Position numbers and translations under genes: made by a program. A stretch of DNA of 64,000 nt, taken from assembly GCF_002849855.1 (NCBI RefSeq), contig NZ_CP018617.1:558001-622000 (forward strand), read 5' to 3'. This document shows positions 41,587-51,036 of the stretch, piece by piece. A model generated the notes under the pieces. That model ran no database searches, had not been told where the DNA came from, and saw nothing but the letters and a program-made list of their open reading frames with translations. This DNA is from Vibrio azureus (GTDB taxonomy: Bacteria > Pseudomonadota > Gammaproteobacteria > Enterobacterales > Vibrionaceae). How positions within the stretch are numbered: position 1 is the first letter of the stretch; each line of letters begins with the position of its first letter.

Positions 41587-44343
41587 TCAAAAGCCTTTTT
41601 GATTTCTCGAAACTCTTATGTTTCTTAGCCTATATAATAATGCACATGCAATAATAATAAGCAGCCATTCTTCTGGCTCTGGAACGCCTGAGACGAGTAA
41701 ATCACCTGGCTTGCTGAGTGTTTCTACTCCAGAATCGACGGGGCGATCAAAACGGTCTTTTTCTTGTTCGGCTTTTTTCAACTCTTCTTTTTGACGGTCA
41801 TTGATCAATACGATCATTGAAGAGTAAGGCGTCACTACATGATTGCTTTTGGCTATGGAGTGTAGGTTATCAAGAAATGACAAACTTCCTTTTTGTTGTT
41901 GACAACGCGCTAAGTGATCAATCAGCTTAGCTGCTGCAACAGGATTGCTTTTTACGTTAACCATGAGTGATTCAGAGTTTTTATAGCACGAACCAAAATC
42001 CCAGAGGATACCATTCTCTACGTGATGAGATGGGAGTAATGATGCATTTAATAGGTATTGTTGCCAAGCCTCTTCTACCGTCGAAGCTGCACCCCCATGA
42101 CGCATAAGTTCACGCATAACTGAATCTTCATAGGCGGGCGCTAATTGGTCCATGTGAACAAACCAAATATTACCTCCAACGGCTTTATTCAGTTTAGGCT
42201 TGTCTTTAGATAACTCGTAGCTGCCTTGATCTGTTAATACGAATACGACATCATAATCACTCGACATAGACACATGAGCAGCTCTGTTCCATAGATCACT
42301 ATCAGTGAGCAGACCATAATAAGTTACGTCATCCATATTGCTTAACGATGTGAGCTCTTCATTAACTGGGTGGACATAAACATCCAAGTTCTTCGTATGC
42401 TCTTTGAGAAAATCCAGAGCCTTGGGAAGTACCGCCTTCTTCTTATGCATACTATACGAACTATCAATTAATACAGCGGCACTCACTGGAGCACTTTCTA
42501 ATTTCTTGTTCAGAATAGAAGCGGTAATTTTATCACTACTTCCATCTGCTGAAGATATTGTACCGGCTTCCATAGTGGTAAAGTTTGCAGGCGTGCCTTT
42601 AAGAGGCGGCATCCATGCCAAGCCATTTTCAAACTCTATACCATTAAGAGAGCGCTGACTTTCATCGTCCCAATACACATTTCTCTTTTCTAATAGATTC
42701 GGCAGTACATGTTCTACATTGTTTTGATTCAATGTATTGTAGGTCAACCAAAGGTGCATGGCGGGTAGTTTGCCAGTTACGATATCGTTTTGTCTAGGAA
42801 GGATAGGGAACACACGCAATCGATATTGCAGTGGCCCAACTTGCTCAAGCAAGGCTGGATCTATCCGGCGACGGATTTCTCGCTTATATATTTTTTGAGC
42901 AGATCCACGAGGCGATACGATAAAGGGTTGAGCTTTACTTTTATCATTAGATTCTCCCAACCATAATCCCGTAACCGCTGAGTTTGAAGGCAGCGAAAAA
43001 TAGTAGAAAATTTCTTGTCTGTCGCGAGTTTTATTCTCATACACCTCATAGATCTCAACATCTGTTGTCATATTTTGTTTTGTCGTGGTGATTTTTTGTT
43101 CTTTAATCCACACTTTCTGCTGATTGATGTTGAGGAGGCCTGCTTCAATTTGCCCACGATCAGAAGTGGCACTTAAAGATATTGAGATGGCCTCTTTCTC
43201 TGCACGTTGTATAGGGATATCAAACATTTCTGCATAAAGTTTTGCTGCTTTCTGGTCATCTTCTTTTTGCCCATCATAGAGTATTGGCGAAATAAGGGCT
43301 CTGTAGATGGAATCTAACCACGTATAGTTACTCGGACTGTCGCCGAATGTGCGGCTATACATATGACTTATGTGATTGACTTGATCCTTAACACTCACAT
43401 AACGATATGGGTATAGGTATGCATTGAGTAAACCTTCTCGGATTTCATCCTCATTTGTTAAAAGAAAAGCCTTTTTTTCAGCCGGGGAAACTGTGCTTTG
43501 CGCTTCGAACCAGTTGAATACCTGTTGTTGTGGCTGTTGATCTACCAGCACGAAACAAGTGAGCCAAACGACCATTACGGTTGTGGTTGCAACCGCAGCA
43601 TATTGCCAAGTTGTTTGTTTTGCTTTTTTCCACCACATTGAACCGTAAAAACAGACGATCGCGATTGGAAAGCCAATAAACAAAGCCCCCGTAAAGAAAA
43701 ACAAAAAAGCAGCAAATGGTAGCCAAAAAATCAAACTAAATAATGCTTTCCACATGTGTGGCATCGTAAAGAACTTGTAAATTGTCGTGAGCCATTCAAG
43801 TTGGACAATAAACGATAAAAATTCCCAGCCTAGAGGGATGGCATAAAATGTCAGGATTGCACCAAAGTACAGAGAGGTGATTAAGAGTAATGCAGAAAAG
43901 AACATGTCTTTTCGCGATGATCGACTTTCACCTGATGCATCCCGTAAGAGAAAATATCCGAATATAGCAACCGAAGCGACTATGCTAACAATAAGAAACG
44001 TGCTGGCTAGCGTGAGCTCACGTAAGGCAAAAAGCCTAATAAGGCCGAGAAAAAACAGAGGGGCTTCAACGCCATAGAATAACCGAATCTGTAAATCTGG
44101 CCGTCCATTGAGTTTTTTACATGTGATATAAAGACTACCGATTGGCACTAAAATCAGTAGCCAAACGCTGATGAGGAAATCAAGAGAGAGCAGCCCTCCA
44201 AGTACAGCTAAGGTAAGCCACACTCCTATAACAGGCATGATGCCAAAAAGCGTGATGGCCAAAAATGAGATATTCCATCCCCAGAAGGTTGAATAGCTGG
44301 CAATTCTGGCAATTTTATTCCGTGAAGGTATCCATTTCATCAT
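41587..44343 (-). CDS. PEP-CTERM integral membrane protein with VIT/vWA-like region
   Basis: 918 residues from the ATG at 44343 (GGAG seven bases upstream; a start at 44367 is possible). About eight hydrophobic helices fill the first 280 residues. A middle part (about 400-560) fits a VIT domain, with YYFSLPSNSAVTGLWLGES and LRVFPI, and a vWA-like part follows (VSAAVLIDSSYSMHKKKAVL, a MIDAS-like DSSYS; VVFVLTDQGSY). The C terminus is a PEP-CTERM sorting signal: VPEPEEWLLIIIACALLY then RLRNIRVSR. It overlaps the exosortase gene by 29 bases; together they fit what I recall of the exosortase O system with one dedicated substrate (family TIGR02921). Confidence 0.85.
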   Translation of the reverse strand: MMKWIPSRNKIARIASYSTFWGWNISFLAITLFGIMPVIGVWLTLAVLGGLLSLDFLISVWLLILVPIGSLYITCKKLNGRPDLQIRLFYGVEAPLFFLGLIRLFALRELTLASTFLIVSIVASVAIFGYFLLRDASGESRSSRKDMFFSALLLITSLYFGAILTFYAIPLGWEFLSFIVQLEWLTTIYKFFTMPHMWKALFSLIFWLPFAAFLFFFTGALFIGFPIAIVCFYGSMWWKKAKQTTWQYAAVATTTVMVVWLTCFVLVDQQPQQQVFNWFEAQSTVSPAEKKAFLLTNEDEIREGLLNAYLYPYRYVSVKDQVNHISHMYSRTFGDSPSNYTWLDSIYRALISPILYDGQKEDDQKAAKLYAEMFDIPIQRAEKEAISISLSATSDRGQIEAGLLNINQQKVWIKEQKITTTKQNMTTDVEIYEVYENKTRDRQEIFYYFSLPSNSAVTGLWLGESNDKSKAQPFIVSPRGSAQKIYKREIRRRIDPALLEQVGPLQYRLRVFPILPRQNDIVTGKLPAMHLWLTYNTLNQNNVEHVLPNLLEKRNVYWDDESQRSLNGIEFENGLAWMPPLKGTPANFTTMEAGTISSADGSSDKITASILNKKLESAPVSAAVLIDSSYSMHKKKAVLPKALDFLKEHTKNLDVYVHPVNEELTSLSNMDDVTYYGLLTDSDLWNRAAHVSMSSDYDVVFVLTDQGSYELSKDKPKLNKAVGGNIWFVHMDQLAPAYEDSVMRELMRHGGAASTVEEAWQQYLLNASLLPSHHVENGILWDFGSCYKNSESLMVNVKSNPVAAAKLIDHLARCQQQKGSLSFLDNLHSIAKSNHVVTPYSSMIVLINDRQKEELKKAEQEKDRFDRPVDSGVETLSKPGDLLVSGVPEPEEWLLIIIACALLYRLRNIRVSRNQKGF

Positions 44344-45748
44344 TATCTTTCTCCGTACCATTCTCAAAATTGGCCTTTATCAAATTTTCTACAATAATGT
44401 TATTTGGTGAGTATGGTGTTTGCAAAATCATTGAAATCATTGACCATTTTTTCTTTTTGCTAAGAATATATTGTAAGTACCGTGAAGTGAAGTCATCTGT
44501 TGCGTGATCGCCAGATTGCAACCAATAAATTCCCGTAGCACTGCCTTGATTTAATGACAGGAGCCTGAAATGATTTTCTCCAATTTGAAGGGTTCGCATG
44601 GAATCAACCTTAACGCCTCCTGCAACCATGCATAATTCAGGTGCATGAAACATGTTAAAGTCACGGCTTTGGACAAGCAGCATTGAGCCAGAATTGCCTT
44701 TCCATTCAAAACGCCATTTTCCTGCAACTGTTTCTTCACCTCTTGAAAAGTAGCGCTGTTCTTGACTAGTTAATGGTATAGATTCTGTGACTGAGGCTAA
44801 TATAGGCATTGATTCTATTGATAGCTCTACAGTGTCATGTTTTTCGCTTTTTACCGAAAATAATTGCAAAAAGAAAAGCATAAACAGGCAAATGATCCAC
44901 TTTTGTGGCCTAATAAAACTAGGCTGCGATAATGTTTTATTTGTTTCAGGCACGTACCGTAGTAAGAACCAACCGGCCAAACAGCTCAGTGCAAAGCCTA
45001 ATATACCAAGTGGTAAATGAAGCATTTCAGCTAAATATGGCATGTTGTAGAGCGATGTAAGCAGCGTCAGTATTAAGATGCGAAACGTATTTGCTGAAAG
45101 TAACAGAAATATAACCAGAATATATTTCCACAAGACGTTCCAACTCATTCGTTTGCCCAGAACGACGAGTGCTGCTAAATAAAATGCACTTCCTACCCAT
45201 AGGCTTTTTAGCCCACTACAGGGGATATCAATATGCGCAATAGAATTTTCGGTGATGATAATGTCATGTGAAGAAACAGCATGAAACCCAAGAGCATTCA
45301 ATGTTTGTTCGACGAGAGAAGCTGTTGCCAACCTTAAACCAAACCCTAAGCCAGAACTGAACTCCAAATAGAAAGGTACAGCGAGCGACAGCAGAATCGC
45401 AATATTCAATAATTTTTGCCACTTATGCCATATTGATGCTTGTAGGCCAAGCCAAGCATACATTCCAAGTAGAAAGAAGGTGACATGAAGTTGATAAAAA
45501 TCAATGGTATGTGAATTAATGACTGAGAAAGTTGCCACAGTTAAAAATAAAACCAGTGGAGACTTCTCGGTTGATGTGTGTGTGCTGAAGCGTACTTTAG
45601 AAAATGTGTATCCAATAACGACAATAACTATTGATAGGAGCAGCAAAGCATCTGGTCGTGCTTCAACTTTATTAAATAACCAAAGAACGGTTTGATAATG
45701 AGCAGCAAGCCATAAGACTGGCAGTAATAAATTTAAATAAATTGACAA
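44315..45748 (-). CDS. xrtO: Exosortase (XrtO-like)
   Basis: 477 residues starting at TTG 45748 (AGAG five bases upstream; no ATG fits). About eight membrane helices over residues 1-285. Catalytic residues of the exosortase family: Cys177 in HIDIPCSGLKSLW, Arg223 in NTFRILIL and His244 in EMLHLPLGILGF. The C-terminal 190 residues form a periplasmic EpsI-like domain (FNMFHAPELCMVAGGVKVDS). Exosortases cut PEP-CTERM proteins and are thought to hand them to the outer surface. No exopolysaccharide genes are around, and the only PEP-CTERM candidate here is the next gene. Confidence 0.85.
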   Translation of the reverse strand: MSIYLNLLLPVLWLAAHYQTVLWLFNKVEARPDALLLLSIVIVVIGYTFSKVRFSTHTSTEKSPLVLFLTVATFSVINSHTIDFYQLHVTFFLLGMYAWLGLQASIWHKWQKLLNIAILLSLAVPFYLEFSSGLGFGLRLATASLVEQTLNALGFHAVSSHDIIITENSIAHIDIPCSGLKSLWVGSAFYLAALVVLGKRMSWNVLWKYILVIFLLLSANTFRILILTLLTSLYNMPYLAEMLHLPLGILGFALSCLAGWFLLRYVPETNKTLSQPSFIRPQKWIICLFMLFFLQLFSVKSEKHDTVELSIESMPILASVTESIPLTSQEQRYFSRGEETVAGKWRFEWKGNSGSMLLVQSRDFNMFHAPELCMVAGGVKVDSMRTLQIGENHFRLLSLNQGSATGIYWLQSGDHATDDFTSRYLQYILSKKKKWSMISMILQTPYSPNNIIVENLIKANFENGTEKDNDEMDTFTE

Positions 45749-46047
45749 AATACTCTACTTTTAACTTTTGGTTCTGTCGCAAGATATTGACTACATACCC
45801 AAATGACCTCAATATATTTAACCATAACATGGTTTTGTCGCATGACCCAATTTGCTTTGCTTTTGTATAGTATTCAGTAACTAGGTTGCCAGTGTATACA
45901 AAGCTTCGTAAATCAATTTAATTTTGATGTAGCTAGTTTTATTTTATTCACCGATATGAATTCAAGCATCGTGAAGCTGTGATAATATTTATCTTCGGAT
46001 ATTTAGGGTTAGTTACTTTTTATTTCTAAAATTTGAAAATAATGTTG

Positions 46048-46086
46048 AAACCTACCACCAACTCACATAGAAGTGGGTGGTAGGTT
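46048..46086 (-). terminator. Hairpin, probable terminator of the oxidase operon
   Basis: AACCTACCACC and GGTGGTAGGTT arms with an additional ACT/AGT inside. On the minus strand it is followed by TTTC rather than a long T run. The remaining bases 45749-46047 hold no gene and end near a promoter-like AT-rich region for the exosortase operon. Confidence 0.6.
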
Positions 46087-46099
46087 AGTGTTTAAATCA

Positions 46100-48259
46100 T
46101 CACTGAATGTTTATATTGTTATCTCGCCTGTCATACATATCAGGAGTGGTGTGCAGGCCTCCGGCGTAACCTGCAGCTTCCAGTGTTTTTCTTACCTCAC
46201 TGACATCTTCAGCCGTTACTGGCTCTTGTTGATCACCAAGGTTTTGGCGCACAAAGGTTATCAACTCTGCGAGTCGATCGTCAGAAAGGATCTCTTCAAA
46301 GCTTGCCATTGGCATAAAGTTCCTATCTGGATCAATATAGGTAGGTTGTAAACCTCTCACCGTAACCGCAATTGTGTTGAAAGGATCACTATGCATAATG
46401 ATGCCATTATTCAGCAGGGTTGGAGCAATAGGGTCTCGACCTTTGCCATCATCCCCATGACATGCGCCACATGTTTGCTTATATGTCGTGTAGATCGGCT
46501 CTTGATAAGCTTGTTGATCAAACCCTTTTGGTTGTAATGGTACAGCCTCTTTATCCCGGAAATTATAGGTGTCACCACTAAGAAGGTAATAAGACATCGA
46601 AGCAATATCTTCTCGTGTCATGAGGCTTAGGCTGTTTTTGATCACATCTGCCATTCCCGCAAATGCAGTGCCTTTATCAGAATGACCCGTATGAAGAAAA
46701 TCAGTTAATGTTTCTTCGTCCCAACCATCAACATAAAGTTCAGTTGCTGTAATGTCGGGCGCATTCCAACCATCGATTAAGTTGCCTTGGAAGATTCGTT
46801 CTGGTATTAGAGCCATTGCTATGTTTCGTGGCGAATGACATTCAGAGCAGTGACCCAGTCCACTTACCCAATATTTGCCTTTTTGCCACTTCTCCACATC
46901 AGTAACGGTGTCCTTTAATTCTTCAGGCAGCGTATAGTCAATCGGATCCGTGTCCATAAAAGCAATGTTCCAACCGAGCAGTCCGAGTCTGATATTTGCA
47001 GGGAACATCATGCTGTTATCATTATCTCGACGCGGGATAGCAGGAATAGACTGCATGTATTCCCACAAGTCTTTCATGTCTTGATCGGTTAAATGCTGAT
47101 ATGAGGTGTAGGGCATTGCAGGGTAAAGGTATCCGTTTTTGCCTTTACCATGAACAAGGGCAGCACGAAAATCATCATAGTCGTATGATCCTATACCTTG
47201 AGTGACATGAGGTGTGATGTTCGTTGAGTAGACAGTTCCAAAAGGGGTAACAAAGGGAAGACCTCCGGCAAAAGGTTCTCCTCCTTCTGCACTATGACAT
47301 GCAACGCAATCACCTGCATGTGCGATGTATTCTCCACGTTTGACTGCTGCACTATCCAAGGCACTGAGTTTATTTGCTTCTTTCTTCTCTGCATCACGTA
47401 AGTAAGCACCGATGGCTAATATTTCATTATCGCTTAACTGCTTATTAAAAGCTGGCATCACGTTATTTAAGCCATAATTGATTGTGTGTTGGATCTCTTC
47501 AATACTGCCACCATGAAGCCAAATCCCATCTGATAGATCGGGCACACCTGTTAACTGATTCGCCACAGATCCGTCACCGTGACAAGATGAACAGTATTCG
47601 ATGAACAGCCGTTTGCCGAGCTCAACATTAATTTCTGGCACGTCACTGTGGCGTTGATTAAGAGAGGCGAGGTAGTAAGAAATTTTAGCGACTTGATCTT
47701 TGCGTAGAACTTCAGACCAACCTGGCATGGCACCATTCCTTCCTTTGGCGATGGAATGAATGACAGCTTGATCATCGCCGCCATAGAGCCACTCATTGTC
47801 GATCAAGTTAGGAAAATGCTTTTGTCCTTGAGCATTATCTTGGTGACATGCTGCACAGTGAGTTTTAAATAATGTGTGACCACTTTGCACAATCTCTTTG
47901 TTTTGAGCGAGCGCTTCTAGTGATGTATCTGCAGGTATAGAATCTAGTTGTTGATCAAGTGTCGTGGTGGGGGAACTGAGTTTGTCATCACTTTGTTTCC
48001 AGTTGAGTAGCCCTTGCCACTGGCCCAAACCTGGGTAGAGCACGAGATATCCAGCCGATAAAACAAATGCGATGGCGTAACACCCAAACAACAGCTTTGG
48101 AGGAGGGGCATCTTTTTCATCAATGCCATCGAAAGATTCAATGGTACGATCTTTGTTTGCACTATGATTGCTACGCCAATATTTAATGACGACGCTCACC
48201 ATCAAAATAAAAAAGATGATGGTGCAGGCTATTGCCCATAGGTTCCAAAATGTACTCAT
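46100..48259 (-). CDS. Pentahaem cytochrome c: CcoP fused to alcohol dehydrogenase-type cytochrome c subunit
   Basis: 719 residues. Two N-terminal membrane helices (about 4-27 and 56-80). Five CxxCH haem c sites: CAACH 135-139, CSSCH 223-227, CVACH 318-322, CSECH 471-475, CGACH 597-601. The first 290 residues follow CcoP (two haems), subunit III of cbb3-type oxidases; residues 300-690 follow the three-haem cytochrome c subunit of membrane alcohol, gluconate or aldehyde dehydrogenases (GEYIAHAGDCVACHSAEGG, FAGGLPF, GYLYPAMPYTSY). CcoP is normally about 300 residues. The fusion would let a periplasmic dehydrogenase hand electrons directly to the oxidase. It overlaps ccoO by 4 bases (ATGA). Confidence 0.85.
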   Translation of the reverse strand: MSTFWNLWAIACTIIFFILMVSVVIKYWRSNHSANKDRTIESFDGIDEKDAPPPKLLFGCYAIAFVLSAGYLVLYPGLGQWQGLLNWKQSDDKLSSPTTTLDQQLDSIPADTSLEALAQNKEIVQSGHTLFKTHCAACHQDNAQGQKHFPNLIDNEWLYGGDDQAVIHSIAKGRNGAMPGWSEVLRKDQVAKISYYLASLNQRHSDVPEINVELGKRLFIEYCSSCHGDGSVANQLTGVPDLSDGIWLHGGSIEEIQHTINYGLNNVMPAFNKQLSDNEILAIGAYLRDAEKKEANKLSALDSAAVKRGEYIAHAGDCVACHSAEGGEPFAGGLPFVTPFGTVYSTNITPHVTQGIGSYDYDDFRAALVHGKGKNGYLYPAMPYTSYQHLTDQDMKDLWEYMQSIPAIPRRDNDNSMMFPANIRLGLLGWNIAFMDTDPIDYTLPEELKDTVTDVEKWQKGKYWVSGLGHCSECHSPRNIAMALIPERIFQGNLIDGWNAPDITATELYVDGWDEETLTDFLHTGHSDKGTAFAGMADVIKNSLSLMTREDIASMSYYLLSGDTYNFRDKEAVPLQPKGFDQQAYQEPIYTTYKQTCGACHGDDGKGRDPIAPTLLNNGIIMHSDPFNTIAVTVRGLQPTYIDPDRNFMPMASFEEILSDDRLAELITFVRQNLGDQQEPVTAEDVSEVRKTLEAAGYAGGLHTTPDMYDRRDNNINIQ

Positions 48260-48867
48260 GGTGTCACCCCCTGTGCAGTATCTTGGCCAAGACTTTGCAA
48301 GTAGCGGATGAGTGCTTCACCTTTGGTTTTTCCTCGAACTTGCAAGCGGCCTTCAGAAATCTGCTGATCGGTATAGGGAACGCCTAAATCTCTTAGCGTT
48401 TCCATTTTGTCACCGATATCATCACCAGTCAGTGTTTGTTCAAATAGCCACGGATAAGATGGCATGATTGAGGTTGGAATCACCTGACGTGGATTGATTA
48501 AATGCAGAGTATGCCATTGATCAGAATATTTACGACCAAGGTTTGTTAAATCAGGTCCAGTACGTTTTGAGCCCCAAAGATTAGGGAACTCGTAAATGTC
48601 ATCCGACTCTTGATTCGCTCGGCCGTTGCGTTTTATCTCTGGCTCAAGTGGACGAACCATTTGAGTGTGACAAACATGGCAACCTTCGCTGATGTAGATA
48701 TCTCGGCCCGCTAACTCCAACGGGGTGAGTGGTTTTGCCAAACTATTTTTGGCGATGTCATCAGTGCGAACGATATTGGGCACAACCCACACCGCGAGAG
48801 AAAAAGACGCCACAACGAAAGTGGTAACTATCAAGATGATTACTGAGTGGGTAAAATCTTTACTCAT
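48256..48867 (-). CDS. ccoO: cbb3-type cytochrome c oxidase subunit II (CcoO-like)
   Basis: 203 residues. One N-terminal membrane helix (about 9-32, IILIVTTFVVASFSLAVWVV) then a monohaem cytochrome c domain, with CHVCHTQMVRPLEPE at 63-77, the typical CcoO haem and following motif, and RTGPDLTNLGRKYSDQWH and MPSYPWLFE, with the Met ligand in the latter. Located between ccoN (2 bases) and the ccoP fusion (4-base overlap). Confidence 0.92.
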   Translation of the reverse strand: MSKDFTHSVIILIVTTFVVASFSLAVWVVPNIVRTDDIAKNSLAKPLTPLELAGRDIYISEGCHVCHTQMVRPLEPEIKRNGRANQESDDIYEFPNLWGSKRTGPDLTNLGRKYSDQWHTLHLINPRQVIPTSIMPSYPWLFEQTLTGDDIGDKMETLRDLGVPYTDQQISEGRLQVRGKTKGEALIRYLQSLGQDTAQGVTP

Positions 48868-48869
48868 GA

Positions 48870-50279
48870 TTAGGCCTCCTTCTCAGTCATGACCGCTGGA
48901 GAACGAATGGTTTTGTACAGGTTAAAGACCATGAGGAATAGACCTAATACAAACAAGGCTCCGCCAACAAAGCGTAAAAATAGCCAAGGTGCTTTAAAGT
49001 TCATTGCTTCAATAAAGCTGTAGAGTAGTTCACCGTTATCGCTTTGAGTTAGCCACATGTAACCTTCGCCGATTCCTGCTACCCAAAGTGAGATGGCATA
49101 GGTAGCGACACCCGCATGAGCTAACCAAAAATGCCACTTAATCAATCGAGGTGACCATAATTCGGTTTTATTCCACAAGCGAGGGATGAAGTAATAGAAA
49201 ACGGCGATACCCGACATGCCAACCCAGCCAAGAGCACCAGAGTGAACATGGCCGATTACCCACTCGGTATTGTGTGCCAGCATGTTAAACCAACGAATAG
49301 CAAGTAGTGGGCCTTCAAACGTTGCTAAGCAGTAATACAAAATCGCTGAGAAGAAAAACAAACAGATATAGTCTGATTTGAGTTTCTGTTTATTTTGTAA
49401 AAGCGTCATGGCGCTGTTAAAAGCCCCTGCCCATGAAGGTAGCCAAAGGATAAGTGACATAACGATCCCGATATTTTGTACCCACACTGGGACTGACGAA
49501 TAGACAAGGTGGTGTGTACCCGCCCAAGTGTAAAAGCCGACTAAGCCCCAAAAATGAATCACAGATAATCGATAAGAATAAATAGGCCGTTCTGCAGCTT
49601 TTGGAATGAAGTAGTAATTCATTCCGATTACCCCAGCAGTCAGTAGGAATCCTACTGCATTATGCCCCCACCACCATTGCACAATGGCATCTTGTGCTCC
49701 AGCAAAGACGGAATACGACTTCATCAGAGATACTGGCATGGCTAAGTTATTCACAATAAAAATCATGGCGATCACAATAATGAACGCTGCAAAAAACCAG
49801 TTTGCTACAAAGATGTGCTCGACTTTACGTTTTGCGATAGTACCAAAAAACAAAACGGCATAAAGCACCCAAACGAGCACAATCAATAAGTCGATTGGCC
49901 ATTCGAGCTCAGCATATTCTTTGGATGTGGTGTAGCCGGCTGGGAGCGTAATAAGCGCCAGAAGTAACACTAATTGCCAGCCCCAAAATACCATCCAAGA
50001 TAGGCTTTTGTTGAACAGCCCACATCTTCCAGTCCGTTGAGCAATATATAACGAAGTCCCCATGAGAATGTTGACCACAAACCCGTAGATAACTCCGGAG
50101 GTGTGTAAGGGTCTCAAACGACCAAATTGAAAATATTGTGAATCGAAGTTAAGTACTGGCCAGTAAAGTTGCGCCGCCAAAATCACACCGATGATCATGC
50201 CTAGGACAGCCCAAACCACAGAGGCCAGAACAAAATACCTCACAACCTTTGTGCTGTACTGTGTTGTTTCTTGATGCAT
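48870..50279 (-). CDS. ccoN: cbb3-type cytochrome c oxidase catalytic subunit I (CcoN-like)
   Basis: 469 residues and about twelve membrane helices. Haem/copper ligands visible as FGRLRPLHTSGVIYGF (first helix region His), WWWGHNAVGFLLTAG (CuB His and neighbouring residues), THHLVYSSVPVW and HNTEWVIGHVHSGALGWVGM (haem His pair). This reduces oxygen to water and pumps protons in the inner membrane. It is a divergent copy, with only ccoN, ccoO and a ccoP fusion in the operon: no ccoQ and no ccoGHIS assembly genes nearby, so it is probably an additional oxidase that uses the assembly genes of the main cbb3 operon elsewhere. Confidence 0.88.
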   Translation of the reverse strand: MHQETTQYSTKVVRYFVLASVVWAVLGMIIGVILAAQLYWPVLNFDSQYFQFGRLRPLHTSGVIYGFVVNILMGTSLYIAQRTGRCGLFNKSLSWMVFWGWQLVLLLALITLPAGYTTSKEYAELEWPIDLLIVLVWVLYAVLFFGTIAKRKVEHIFVANWFFAAFIIVIAMIFIVNNLAMPVSLMKSYSVFAGAQDAIVQWWWGHNAVGFLLTAGVIGMNYYFIPKAAERPIYSYRLSVIHFWGLVGFYTWAGTHHLVYSSVPVWVQNIGIVMSLILWLPSWAGAFNSAMTLLQNKQKLKSDYICLFFFSAILYYCLATFEGPLLAIRWFNMLAHNTEWVIGHVHSGALGWVGMSGIAVFYYFIPRLWNKTELWSPRLIKWHFWLAHAGVATYAISLWVAGIGEGYMWLTQSDNGELLYSFIEAMNFKAPWLFLRFVGGALFVLGLFLMVFNLYKTIRSPAVMTEKEA

Positions 50280-50294
50280 AAGAATGCTCCTAAC

Positions 50295-50657
50295 TTATGG
50301 CTGTGTTGGGCTTCCTAATTTGGAATAAAAATGGGAAATATCTTCGATGTCTTGACTCGAAAGTGCGTCAGCTTGTTGTTGCATAAGGACTGCAAGCCCA
50401 CTGGTTCTTTCTCGTGCTTGGTAGTCTTTTAAGGAGGAGATTAAATAGCTCTTTTTTTGTCCTCTTAAATTGGGGTAAACGTTTTGGGTCGCAATACCGT
50501 CAACGCCATGGCAAGTCATACAAACCTTTGCTTTTTCCTTACCAATTTCAAACTGCTCGTCGACATCTTTTGCGTGGGAAAGGGAGGACAAACAAAACGC
50601 GACAAAAAAACACGCTTTCAATGCAATTACGGTAGTTAAGTTAATGCTCTTTCTCAT
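50295..50657 (-). CDS. Small periplasmic cytochrome c (c553-like)
   Basis: 120 residues from the ATG at 50657 (AAGGA eight bases upstream; an ATG at 50687 would give an odd N terminus). Signal peptide (INLTTVIALKACFFVAFCLSSLSHA) then a monohaem domain with CMTCH at 46-50 and YPNLRGQKKSYLISSLKDYQ, the pattern of c553/c5-like cytochromes, with a Met ligand near LAVLMQQQ. It is 15 bases before ccoN in the same operon and probably brings electrons to the oxidase. Confidence 0.88.
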   Translation of the reverse strand: MRKSINLTTVIALKACFFVAFCLSSLSHAKDVDEQFEIGKEKAKVCMTCHGVDGIATQNVYPNLRGQKKSYLISSLKDYQARERTSGLAVLMQQQADALSSQDIEDISHFYSKLGSPTQP

Positions 50658-51036
50658 CACTGGGTCCTTAATCATGGAATGTTGCACAGAATGAATTGAT
50701 CCGAACGACGATTGGTTTCATTTTGTGGTGAATAAGCCAGTTAAAATTTTTTGTTATCGATTAAATAGTAAACAGTCAAATGAGATATTGCTATGTTAGT
50801 GTTAATTTAGTTTGATTGTTTTGTAAGTAATACGTTTGAAAGTTGTTTAAAGAGCAAAAGTGGCTGCGGGATTGTTGTGTTTATCGAAAGGAGTAGGGCA
50901 ATTTGAATCGATATTGAGAGCAGCCAACCTTCAACTGATATGACAGGTTGACTGTGAGTTGCCCGTTACCTCAAGTCTCTTGACTTAGAATGTCTGAGGT
51001 GATGATAAACCGAAGGGCTTGGTTAATGAGAGACGC
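50658..51036. other. Intergenic region between oxidase operon and liu cluster
   Basis: About 380 bases, AT-rich near 50740-50840 where the oxidase promoter should be. No clear FNR (TTGAT-N4-ATCAA) site was found. Near 50969-51001 a weak ACCTCA/TGAGGT inverted repeat may end the liu operon. Confidence 0.4.

Noticed and set aside
50688..50800. FNR or CRP site for the cbb3-type operon
   Set aside because: Only half-sites (TTGAT) without the matching half at the right distance.
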